A stretch of 64,000 nt of DNA. Origin: Spirometra erinaceieuropaei. Lineage: Eukaryota; Platyhelminthes; Cestoda; Diphyllobothriidea; Diphyllobothriidae. Every line of letters starts with the position of its first letter. The first letter of the stretch is position 1. The notes below the pieces were generated by a model that was given only the letters and a program-made list of their open reading frames with translations, did not search any database and was not told the origin of the DNA. Positions 46,701 to 57,050 of this stretch are shown here, piece after piece. Position numbers and translations under genes: made by a program. The stretch spans positions 230,324-294,323 of the forward strand of contig CACRXP010000432.1 of NCBI GenBank assembly GCA_902702965.1, written 5' to 3'.

Positions 46701-48300
46701 CTTTTACACACAGTGGAACATTTGTTTAGGTTTTTGCAAATATGCCACAGAAACCTATTATAATTATCAAATACTTTTTTAAAAATGGCTTATCCTGGAA
46801 AACTACAATAACATGTTGGTGATTCTTTAAAAAAGTATTCTAATTTGGAAATAAAATGATGTCCACATTATGTTCGTCTGCGTGTTTGACAAATGAACAT
46901 TTTCTTCAGACATATATCATTAATTTTGTTTTTTTTGCCTTGTGAAATCGAGGGAAATTATTGAAGATTCTAGAATACCACAAAATTTACAAAAGCAGTA
47001 AAAAGTGGCACACCATAACCGTCAGAGTGTCTGCAGCCGTTGGCGCATATTATAAGCCAAAATGTAACTATTAGCGTCGACAAGAGTTCCATTGATTTGC
47101 GAAAGCGTCGTTCCAGAAGAATATAATTGTTTTGCTTTAATTTATAGTACACGAGATGCGCCAGGCGACGCCCATATGATTAAGCCAAATTAATTGGTCA
47201 TTGCAATAACTGTCATTGGCAGTTTATGCTGTCCACAGCTTGCAGGATACGAAGTCTTGCACGCAGAATGTAGTAGGCTGCGCTTATGCGAGACATATCG
47301 TGTCAAAATGCGGATTTGGCTTTCAGGGCCTTCCTCAAACATATTGTGGTCAAAGCCTACAATCAAAGGAAAAGTCAGTTTGCTATCGACGTTTTTCGAG
47401 GACAAACCTTATGAGCAATATACGTTCTCCCACGACTCCTCTGGTTCTTCATAGTCGTGCAAAATGCTGGTACGCTTTAGCGGTTTTGTTAAACTACTAA
47501 CATGGCGCATAGCAGGCAAGTTATTGCCTTATACGCGCTCAACATTTAAACATTTGTTTAATGGAACAGTCCAAGAAAGAGCGTCTTTATAAACACAAAA
47601 TAGCAAAATGTTTTCTTGTCTCCTTAAGAAGCCGACCCATAATTTAACCGCCAAATCAGTGGCAAACTTTGTGGGATGTCACCAATACACGCCGTTCTAT
47701 AGTCGGATTTGAGGTGCCAAATGGCTTGTCGCCTTACCTTGCATGGCGTGCCGGAGATCCAATATAAGTATTGACAAACTAATAATTACCAACTATGTCC
47801 ATTGAAAGACATGTCAAAACCATTAGTGCACGCTAAAAAACGAATCCGAGCGCCAGTCTGTCCAAATGTCTATTGCCGTCAATGGGTAGCTGATAATGGC
47901 CGATACCTCAAAATCGCCCATTTCAATCGTAATTCCACTTGTCGCACATGATAATTTGCCTAAACACACTTTTTCTGTGCCTGCGTGACCCTATGCGGGG
48001 CAGTCAGTCCCATCTAAAAATATAAATTATGTTGTATAAAATCACAGGAATTCCACTTGGAACATTCCGCTTTTATAGCCAGATGATTTCAGGCATATTT
48101 GCATTAGTTGTATCGAATAGTAGTAAACAAAATGGCAAGAATGCTATTACCAGGAAAAAAAATCAGATTAATATTTTATTAGTAAGTGAGGACACATTGC
48201 GAACTCGTTTGTTCAACGTAGTAAGCATCCCTTCTGCAACGGAGAGCATATGCGGAACGAACACAAATGTACACATAATGATATATCAGGAGGTTGTCTA

Positions 48301-49855
48301 AAAATGACATCATGCTTAGACAAGAACCATGCTTGCGTTTAAAATGCGCGCTCGTTGATCTATGCATGGAAACTAAGTTATATGTAGCTGGTTTCCAAAT
48401 CCGAAACCAAAGGCAACTACCTATTGTAACATCTCGTAAGGCTGAATTGTATATGGCTGAAATAAAATGACGAGTTTGGAGAAAAGAATTTATCCGTGAC
48501 CTTGACTAACACTTTTTTTTAAACGTAAGAGAGAGCATAAGACACTGCTGAAACAACGGTAAAATAAGAGCTACGCTTATCTTCAACGTTTAATCAAGGG
48601 AAATATGTTTGCAGTTTTTTTCGACTTTTGACTGCAGACCGCACAACCTAGGTGTAAAAATTGATCAAAGTTGCCTAAAATTATCCATTACGATGACTGT
48701 CCATTAGCGGCTACGCAGTACGCATTTCTGTACAAACCTGTTAAATCTATGTTATGTTTAAACACCTGCTGAATTTCGAATGATGACATCTGATCAATCT
48801 GCAAGCATTTACATGAATAAAGTGTCAGATTAAAGCAAAACATTTAAACACTTCGCTTATTCGTCTGTGTTTCCTAAGTCCGGCAGTAGTTAGTCATCCT
48901 AGATAAAGCCACCCGACAGGAGGCGGTAGCGGATAACTAAAATCCCATCCCCTCCAGAACCTTTACTTGATATCGGGCCCCTATTACTCTGCACAAACTT
49001 GAATGCTTACACAGATAAGCGAGTGTTTCTGATGCTTGAGTGGTCATCATCCTTACATGCACCACAGTGTTTATGTTGTTTAAAACAGGACTGCTAAGAA
49101 ATTTGAGTAGTTTGAATTTGACATTGGTAATAGACCAATTATTCGCATCGGAACGATATCCATGCATTACTTGTTGTAGCATCGTCACACGAGATATTCG
49201 AAAACATTACCCCATTGAAAGCAGACGGTATGATAGATTGAACACCTAAAATGACGTCGTTTTTAGGGAAAATCATTATAAATATTTGCCGGTTTTAAAT
49301 GTATATGAACAGTGCAAACCACAGTATACATGCGTAGTATACGCTTTCTACAAAGACAATTTTTCCGAAGTTGAACATATAATCCATTGAAAGTGGACAG
49401 CTTACTGTGAATGCATAATTTGATTTGTTATGCAGGTTAATCAACAAAACAATGAAACCGCGGCAATCCTTTCTACTATATAAGTTATTATTAAATTCTG
49501 CGTAGCATTTCATGAAATTTTCAGTGACTGCAACTGTGTTTAAATGTGATTATACCACTCGCAGCAATTGAGTAGAGGTTTGTCCTTACTATGTTTCCGA
49601 TGGCAGACAACTGTTTGCTACTGACATATGGTTATATGGGCGATCATATTTCAAAGGCATTTACATGTCGTCGGCTTGTCATATATATTCCGAAACTGTT
49701 TATGGGTGCGAAGGCGTTTGCCTGGCTTTTCAAATGGTAAAAATGTACTTGACTGCGACGTCGTTATCACTCTGCGACCCGATTTTGTAATAGCAGGATA
49801 AATTTACACATTTTAAATGGAGTTAAAGTATTAGAAAACAGTATATAAAACGCTT
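48301..49855. other. Unassigned stretch right of palindrome 2
   Basis: No supported gene. 49,080-49,190 has loose reversed similarity to 6,880-7,010. Minus-strand frames at 48,937-49,188 and 49,295-49,513 have no domain. The 49,700-49,790 part is GC-richer. Confidence 0.3.
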
Positions 49856-49859
49856 TATG

Positions 49860-50098
49860 AATCATGTCTGCCCGAGTTCGAGCCCCGGTTATTCCACAAT
49901 TCGGAGCAGGGTATGACGGGTTGAGGATGGCCTGCAAGCCTGAAATGGCCATTCGAGTCTCTGTTGTCTTTGTCGGCAATATTATTCTGACTATATCATG
50001 CGCCGATGTGCGGATCGTGGTTGGGCTAGAGATGGAGTACGTAAGACACAATGGAATGAGTGAGTTCCGTAAGAACGATCGGTGAGCACCCCCTATCA
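49860..50098 (+). mobile_element. tRNA-derived SINE, long form, 5'-truncated
   Basis: Begins at the B box (CGAGTTCGAGCCCCGG) and goes on through the body (TTCGGAGCAGGGTATGAC, AAATGGCCATTCGAGTCTC, TTTGTCGGCAATATTATTCTG). It includes the distal 3' segment (TAAGACACAATGGAATGAG, GATCGGTGAGCACC) shared with 930-1,133. The A box half of the head is missing. Frames on both strands here are shadows. Confidence 0.8.
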
Positions 50099-50134
50099 TT
50101 GCATATCCCCGATCGAAACCGACAGGGTAACGGA

Positions 50135-50305
50135 CTTCTGACCCAGTGGTTAGAGGCGCGGACTTCTAAATAACAGGTCTCGAGTTCGAGCCCCGGGTGT
50201 CCCACACTTCGGGGTTGGGTATGACTGGTTTATGACAGCTACTAAAACAGAAATGTCAACTCCACTCTCCCTTTTCCTTATCGGTAATGGCATTCTGCAT
50301 TTTTA
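50135..50305 (+). mobile_element. tRNA-derived SINE with intact head
   Basis: The A box region (ACCCAGTGGTTAGAGGCGCG), the anticodon-like GGACTTCTAA and the B box (GAGTTCGAGCCCC) are the best preserved in the window. The body follows (CACTTCGGGGTTGGGTATGAC) and stops after CTTATCGGTAATGGCATTCTG. The GGACTTCTAA arm and T arm resemble tRNA-Arg(TCT), the likely progenitor. It lies only ~37 bases from the preceding SINE in the same orientation. Confidence 0.82.
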
Positions 50306-50389
50306 CTCTCTATTCACCGCACGGAGATGACGCAGGCGCCCCCCAATTCCAGTGTTAAATAATGAATAGGGAAGGTAAAATTATTACTG

Positions 50390-50830
50390 TTGACTAATTG
50401 ACTGCTAGCACGCATGCGGTTAAAACAGATTGAGTCGAGGGCTGTTTACGCCAAGGTTGCTCTGCTCACAATCTGTTAACAGGTGCCTCATATTATGTGC
50501 ATAAACATTGTTGCGCCTGGGAAAGAAGCGTCGACAACCGATGTTTTGGTGACAACTGGTAACAGTGCGCATTATTTCACCCTTTACTCTAATTTATCCT
50601 AACTTCTAGCCCGGTCGTGCATTGTTGATCGATCTGTGGCTATACGAAGTCCACCTTGTGTGTTATCTAACGCTCTGATATAACCGTAGTCACCCCGTTG
50701 TTTTACTTTGACATTTAGTGAAACATTTGTTGGCATACTGTTTTTCTGTCCCTCCCTCTACATAATCCCTTTGTTCTACCCTAAATAACTAGTTAACCTA
50801 TTGTAACTTAGTTGCCTTCCTGGTCGATTT
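50390..50830. repeat. PLE-associated direct repeat, copy 1
   Basis: About 430 bases repeated in the same orientation at 53,100-53,550. Anchors include GTCGACAACCGATG.TTTGGTGACAA, CGCTCTGATATAACCGTAGTCA and CCCGTTGTTT, plus AGTTAACC near the end. A third partial copy is at 52,965-53,090. It lies downstream of a PLE 3' fragment and is probably a pseudo-LTR of that PLE. No coding frame. Confidence 0.6.
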
Positions 50831-51343
50831 CGCAAGACGTGACTTGCTTATTTTTCCAAAAGAGTATTCAGACGCTGTTCGGCAATGACTGTTCTCAGCG
50901 GACGGCAGAGATTTTCGGCTAAATTTTGGTTTCTTTTGTCTCAACTTTAACATAAAAGTTATGTATACTTGATATCCCTGGACGGTTTCTATCGTCGAAC
51001 GCTTACGTCTGGTTTATTTGCTCTTAAGATAGTTTATATACATTAATTTAAACAATAACATGCCTCCATTCATATTGACGCAACGGTGAAAACTCTGCGC
51101 CTCGGTGGCATTCGAGTCCGCGCAGTAATTGAAAGGCTTTAGTACAGACAACTACCTAACCACATGATATACGTGGCTGTTAACCGTATCTGCGAAGTAA
51201 GTTTACACGAATTATCGTTATCGGTAAATAAAATATGAAATGCGTTTACTCAAGGCAACAATTCCGTCAAAAGAAGCAAACAGGCGATTCCAGGTAGCAG
51301 TTCAGAAGATGAAGATGCGATCAGTGGAAAACGAAATCTATTG

Positions 51344-51385
51344 GTCTGACGTTTCGTATTCTCGCTCGAATCCATCATCAGAGAC
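51344..51385 (-). ncRNA. Hammerhead-ribozyme-like motif in PLE 3' region
   Basis: The minus strand reads GTCT, CTGATGA, a stem-loop (TGGATTC...GAATAC), GAAACGTC, AGAC. The outer GTCT/AGAC can form stem I. CTGATGA and GAAA are the two invariant core strands. ATTC/GAAT plus a G-C pair form stem II, with one mismatch and an extra U. The AC-GU minimal stem III is followed by the C expected at the cleavage site. PLEs of metazoans are known to carry such minimal hammerheads in their terminal repeats. The location ~250 bases after the GIY-YIG remnant on the same strand fits. Activity of this copy is uncertain. Confidence 0.65.
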
Positions 51386-51629
51386 ATTCGCAGATAAAGG
51401 TGATGGTGGCACATAAAGTGCAGTATATATAGCAAGTGACTTCCGTGGAACCATATGCGACAATGTAATTAACAGCTAACACAATCACCGCCGTGTTCGT
51501 ATTTGATGCGGTTGTGGTTTGTCAGTCCGAGTCCGAGTCGTTAATGGTCGTGATGTCGTCATCCGTGCTGGATGCTGGTGTGACGATCGCTCGGCAAATT
51601 GGCTCAATGTCACTGGTATAATTACTCGC

Positions 51630-51940
51630 CCGCGCCCTCCACACGTGACTGATTCTACTGTTCAGGGAAAATCTCAGCAGGGAATATTGCGTCAGGAGGT
51701 CATTGCGCTTGTTGATGGATTGCGGGCCTCCGAACCAGGACTATAGCAGCTGGCGGCAAACGCAGTTGTCACCCCTTGCGAGGATTTCAGTCTCTTGAAA
51801 TTTGAAAATATGCCCGGGTCCCTTCGACTGTGCCGACACCTGAGAGCTAGCGTATCCCCGCCTCACGGCTGCTCTGTGCTGGGCAATTTGCTTACGAAGT
51901 GATCTCCCAGCTATCCGACGTAGTCGCTTTGTCCGCAACT
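51630..51940 (-). pseudogene. PLE GIY-YIG C-terminal fragment
   Basis: Reads LRKQIAQHRAAVRRGYASSQ, then GPGHIFKFQETEILARGDN and, after a frameshift, GPQSINKRNDLLTQYSLL. This is the family-typical end of a Penelope-like endonuclease. The motif GIY and YIG strands and all upstream sequence are missing or shifted. The 51,240-51,630 DNA following it on the minus strand holds the hammerhead-like motif and is the element's 3' region. Confidence 0.8.
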
Positions 51941-53095
51941 AGAGCATATTCGGTAAGCGACTCCAAAAGTTTAATGGCGCTGACGGAGAAAAAATACCGC
52001 TTTTACGGCATTAGGCCTCACTCATCACAGTCGACGCCAAACCTTCCAAACGAACGAACATACAAACAAACGAAAGGTTTATTGCCAACCTCCAATCATT
52101 AGGTTGGGAGAAGGACGACAGCGTTTATAAAATGGGACTATCTACTGTCCATAGTTATTAGTTTTGTGAAAATTTCGGTTGATCAGTTTACGTATCTAAG
52201 CAAGTTTCTAGTCATCAACGTGCTCTCGGACAATGAACAACGTAAACATCGTTTAAACCTACAAAAATTATTCAAATCTCATATGCACAAATTATACATG
52301 GCAAATTGACTTAACGTATTTTGTATAATACAATGATGAGTTTGAATGAAGGGTAGGTGAACAGTTAAAACAGTGTTGTCGATGTCTTCATTAATAATCT
52401 AACCAATTGCTATCGCGATCTAGAAGTAATGTCGATTAGTGCGTTTTGTCTGTTATTTCCATTTTATTAATTCTGTAAGTGATAACAACTATAAAACTAT
52501 CCACAAGGATCCTACTTCTAAATAGAAATACCCAGAGAGTCCAGCTCAAACATATGTTTGGAGAGCTAATACTTGCCGCATAAAATTGTTGTGCTTGTTT
52601 GGGATGTAATGGAACACAAGATCTTCTGCGCTCCAAACATTTCTCGATGTCTTTGACTTGCAAGTTTCCTAATTCTGGAAACAGCATATTACAGCCATCT
52701 AGTCTTTCTTGACAGCACGAAATCAAGATGTTGTCGAAAACCTTCCCGAAATACCTCGAAAGTGGTAATTGAAATTGATTATCAGTTAGGACAACGAGAA
52801 TAATTATACTTTCGAAAACTGCTGCAAATTAGTTAGAACACGCTCTCTGTTGGGCAAGTTCAGTGGCCTCTTCGCCTGCGAGCAAGGATTCTTTAAGGAT
52901 ATTCTTCTCACTTGTCTATCGGACACGTGGTATGTCATTTTTTGCTTTTAAATTCATGGCCACAAGAACAACCCCTTGTGCCTTATCCAACACGCAGTTA
53001 TAACCGTAGTCAACGCGTTGTTTAGATATGACATTTAATGATACATTTTGGCATGCTGAATCGCGCTGGCTTGTAAGTTGTGATTCATATGAAAG
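51941..53095. other. Spacer between PLE fragments
   Basis: One 96-codon minus-strand frame (52,726-52,436) starts MISCCQERLDGCNMLF and has six cysteines and a hydrophobic stretch (WTLWVFLF). It might be an exon, with a CTGTCAAG possible acceptor in front, but no relative is present in the window. The last 130 bases repeat part of 50,630-50,740. Confidence 0.3.
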
Positions 53096-53099
53096 CAGG

Positions 53100-53550
53100 C
53101 GCTCACAGATGCATGCTTGGCTTGACTAAATCCCTGCATGAGGCTACAACGGATTGCGTCGAGAGCTGTCTTAGTCAGGGTTTATTTGCTCATAGACAGT
53201 TGACAAGTGCATCCTAGTATGTGCTTAAAAATTGCTACGCGTAGAAAAAAAGCGCCGACAACCGATGCTTTGGTGACAATGAGCAACAATGCGAAATATT
53301 TCACAGTTTTATCCTATTTTATCCTACCTTCTAGACCGTCCGTGTCTTGTTTATCAATCTATGGCCGCAGGAAGTCCCCCGTGTGTGTTGTAAAACGCTC
53401 TGATATAACGGTAGTCATCCCGTTGTTTCACTATGACATTTAGTGAAAAATTTGTTGGTATACAGTTCTGCTCTTTCTGCTTCCCTCCCTATAATCCCTT
53501 TGTATTACCTTGAATAACCAGTTAACCCAGCGTACCTTAGTTGCCTGGCG
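53100..53550. repeat. PLE-associated direct repeat, copy 2
   Basis: Second copy of 50,390-50,830 in the same orientation, directly after (on the minus strand) the PLE fragment at 53,537-54,380. The pairing of both copies with PLE 3' ends supports reading it as the element's terminal repeat. Confidence 0.6.
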
Positions 53551-54380
53551 TTTCCTGATGTGGCAACCAGTTTTTCGGTATCATTGCTTGACCCGTGCCA
53601 TCTGTGTGCATTTCCAACCCCAACTGTTGCGAGAAGGCGGTCGACAGCTTCCGAAACGTTCTTGACATACGGAAGCGGCCGCTAAGATTTGGTGTCCGTG
53701 CGGTTAGAACTTTCGTCCCTTTTTGCCCAAGCACCGGTTGACAGAGTTGCGTGGGTAGCCATTGGATTTGAAGACCCGTCGGAGATATTGTAGTTCAAAA
53801 ATCTTTTCTTCCCGCACATCGCAGTGCCTTTCGACACTCCTCTACAGCGTCCTTACAAAACTGCGTTAGTTGCTGATTGGGTGGTTGATGTGGACGTTTA
53901 GTACTTGCATCGCATTTGTCGCTTTCATGAGCATTTTAGTCTGTAATCCACCACAATTCTTGCGGCATACGAGGACATTCAGGAAGGCCAGCTGGTTGTT
54001 CGTTTCCTCCCCCATCGTAAAGTGAATGTCCGAGAAGACTATGATGATATGTTCTTTAAATGTCAGCACCTGATCCCGTTCAATGACGACGAAGCTGTCA
54101 TCCGCCTACCGGGTCCAGCAATTCGATATGTGGTGTTGAAAGACCAGCTACTTTCACCGTTGCAGGACAGCCTGGGTGATGAATCCCGAAATCGGCGAAC
54201 GCATTGGTATGCCATTGACCTGTTCGTAGATTGTCCCGTTTATCGTAAAGTACGTCACAAGACCGTGCTTCAGGAGGTGATGGATTTGGGCGTGTCCAAA
54301 ACGATTCTCCGTTATATCGTCTTTGCTTTTTATTACTAAATTGTGTTGCATTCTGATAATTCTAACCAAAACCTAAACTG
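53537..54380 (-). pseudogene. PLE reverse transcriptase and linker fragment
   Basis: From right to left on the minus strand: GHAQIHHLLKHGLVTYFTINGTIYEQ and NGIPMRSPISGF (54,369-54,154), the GxPMGSPxS motif of Penelope RTs. Next comes a frameshifted motif C region (DDSFVV near 54,090), then VLTFKEHI and FTMGEETNNQLAFLNVLVC (54,069-53,866), a linker and TKVLTARTPN (53,734). Stops and frameshifts divide it and the endonuclease is absent. It is closest to the subfamily of the arm A/B 5' fragments. Confidence 0.82.
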
Positions 54381-54399
54381 TAAGCAAACCAGAATTTTG

Positions 54400-56335
54400 T
54401 TAAAATAAGTGTTTTATGAGAAAGTGATCTTTCACCAATGCACCAAATAAACGAAATCAAAATGGGATTTTAGGGCCCGCCAATTTACTATAGATGACTG
54501 TTCAATTCCTTCAAGAGTTGCGTTTGTAAAGGTTGCTTCTTGAATTGTAGAAGTCGTTTTCTCTGTTTTTCATTTAGCGAGCCTCGCAACTGTATAGAGA
54601 GTGAAGCCGCAATTGCAACCAGAAATGTAGCCATCATCAAGTGATAAGTTCTGTAGAAGAGAACAGCAATCGAAAACGCCAATTAGCAGAGTACGACTGC
54701 TTTTATACCTTTCATGATAAGTAATGAGAGGGCATAAGGTGAAATGTCACTCATATTATGTAGTGATCTCATTTTGAAACTTCCCAGGATGTGTGCGTGA
54801 ACGTTCAACTCATTTGAAAGCAGAATACAAGGCGGTTGACTACCCTACGTAAAATGTACAGACAATATTCACATTGAAATGAAAACTCATCCACGATCAC
54901 GTTCGTTATATATAGATTCCGCATACTATCATTGTGAAATCTGCAACTACAGCCGGGGCATTGCCAGTTGCGAAGGATAATGTTCAGTATGAATTTATGG
55001 CCACCCGCATTTGCTTTGGGTATTTGCCAGACACTAATATGATGTAACAGATCGTTCCTGTTAACAGAGGCCTTATGCATCATGCGAAATGGTTCCAGTT
55101 CTTAATCGAATAGCTCTCTAGATTATGCATCATTATGTTGTTGGATCATCACTTCTAAACGCAAGATCTAAGCAAAACGGGCACTTGCGAAGATTCAAAT
55201 GCGATCAGAGTGTCACGCAAGGATGTCATACTTCAGTTACGAACGCATATGTCGGTGTATACGTTTCCAGTCAACTCATTATCATTAGGAACCCTTTTTG
55301 TGATTTAAAATGCCTGTGATTATTTGGGCGCTAAGGCGTTTAGAACAGTGTTTAACGTAAGTCAGAAGGATGATTTTACTTTGATTATAATTGATTAGCG
55401 ATTGACAGGCACTTTCAGTCATCGTCAATTGCCCTATTATTCTTTATCTCGCAGCGTCGCACATTTGTTGAGGTTAAATTTCACCTGCCATTTGTTGGTC
55501 TATCCATAAACTTCTTCTTCCCCTGTGTACATTTCATTTTTGCAAGCACAACTTCCTCAAAATTAAAATGTACATCGGCTCACCCGCTTATACAATTCGC
55601 CCTAAATTCACTTTCTTACTGACAGCAACTGACGTTCGAATTTTCCTCTGCATGTCCCTTAACAAATTTATATAGGCCACGTTTATCTGTGTGTCGATTA
55701 TGCATCTAATTTCAACTGCCACATGGGCTTCTGATCGGTTACCTAATCTGTCTTTCATGCAATTATGCTGTTGGGCATTTCATGTATTCATGAAGTCGCA
55801 CAGGCCTTTCAAAACACCGACAATACCTTACGAAATTCTTCTCCTAGTCAGATATACGGCCAACTGTCAGTAATCTTAAATTTATACAATATTTTACATC
55901 ATATGTGATGTCAATTTAAAGTTTCTTCTCATCGTGTCTTCATGCGATACAATCATTCTCTATGGCTTTTGCGATCGTGTTATGCGGCTGCAGTTATTTT
56001 TCTCTATGTATTTACATGCAACGAGAGACATTTTCAAGCTAGAGAGTTGTCCACCTACTTTTGCGCTGGACTCAAGCTTTCGACCGTTGAAGGCAGCTGC
56101 ATTGCAGCTGTCGATGTTTTGCAATAAATACCACTAGAGCTGCCCGGTATAATTAACGCCAACTCTGATTCCTGAAGAACAAACATTAATCTTGCAATAA
56201 AAAAGACGACATATAAGATTTCAAGGATTAAGGTGGCAGGCAAGCAGGGACCGACTGCAATATCCTTTTTCATATGTGTACGTAAACAGCCATTTCAAGT
56301 TATTTTAACAAACAAGCAAACAGTGATATATGTAG
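54400..56335. other. Unassigned stretch with two frames of possible interest
   Basis: A 92-codon minus frame (55,083-54,805) has WQCPGCSCRF and FQCEYCLYILRRVVNRLV. The two CxxC pairs resemble part of a RING or TRAF-type zinc-binding region, but histidines are not convincingly placed. A 64-codon minus frame (54,682-54,488) has a hydrophobic segment (MMATFLVAIAASLSIQ). A weak relative of its DNA lies at 58,050-58,150 with the hydrophobic part missing. Otherwise nothing is seen. Confidence 0.25.
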
Positions 56336-56339
56336 ATGC

Positions 56340-57050
56340 TACTTCTACTAGGGGCATCGCAATTCAACCTTTAAAGTGCATACTTCACAAATGATCATTT
56401 TCTACTGAGTAGTGATTTGCAGCGATCATGAAGACGTTCATTCACAAGTTAGCATTCTACAACGCTTCACTTACCTGTGATTATACTTAGTGCTGTTCAG
56501 CACTGTAAATCCACCTCTGTCATTCTTTCTTTCTAAAGGCGCATTTTGCAATACTGCTTTGCGTTTTACGGAACAGACCAAATAATTTACTTGTCATACT
56601 AAATAACTTAGTCTAAACAAAAAATCCGCTCTGGTTTTTTCAGCGAGAACTGCATCTATTGACATAATTTGTTTCAATCCCATGCCTGTTAGTCTAACAG
56701 GCATCAGGTATATTTTTATCCTTAATATAAAATAAGCCCAAAAACGACATGCCTATTTGTCAAAATTGACTTGGACGTGGTTAGCATCAGTATACAATTT
56801 GACGATATCAACTTTTTGTAGTAAAACTCGGGATAACCCTCAGTCTGCAAACCGCATAAATCGATACATAATTTCAGATTTTTCTTCATAAATGTCGTAT
56901 AGTATAAGTTAACTTACGACCAGACGGCATCTCTGGAGATAATGCAATCAGTTGTCCGGCGCAAAAGGTGACCTGAGCTATACTTCCGGCCCGACGACTG
57001 AAACCAGATGACGCTTCATATGTGTCGTCCACAAAGGTGGCCGGCTGTTT
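56340..57050 (+). repeat. Right-flank unit, copy R1
   Basis: Shares with 60,640-61,340 and 61,540-61,930 the ordered anchors CTCACAAAT/CTTCACAAAT, TACTGAGTAGTGATTTGCAG, GACGTTCATTCAC, CCTGTGATTATAC, AACGTTACAAATCCAC-like text, TCAACATCCTAAATAACT and GCTCTGGTTTTTT. No coding frame is kept across copies. Confidence 0.65.

Larger units (their letters stand above)
41143..48300 (-). repeat. Palindrome 2, right arm (C)
   Basis: Starts at GTTGTTGTCCTG, matching reversed arm A 17,870 (CAGGACAACAA), and proceeds in reversed arm order: 41,143-41,395, 42,100-42,600, the tandem 42,560-43,760, the tail 44,100-44,900, the 8-Cys gene 45,847-44,930, the upstream block 46,200-46,700, and the outer blocks 46,980-48,000. 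Between 41,395 and 41,930 the order is disturbed: a ~80-base block (CATCAATTCGTTTTGCTGTACGTG on) is present twice, and 41,420-41,510 matches arm A 18,470-18,560 out of order. Confidence 0.72.

Noticed and set aside
50137..50210. A functional tRNA-Arg gene
   Set aside because: The best tRNA likeness in the window, but the 5' acceptor strand has no complement and the SINE body follows without a terminator.
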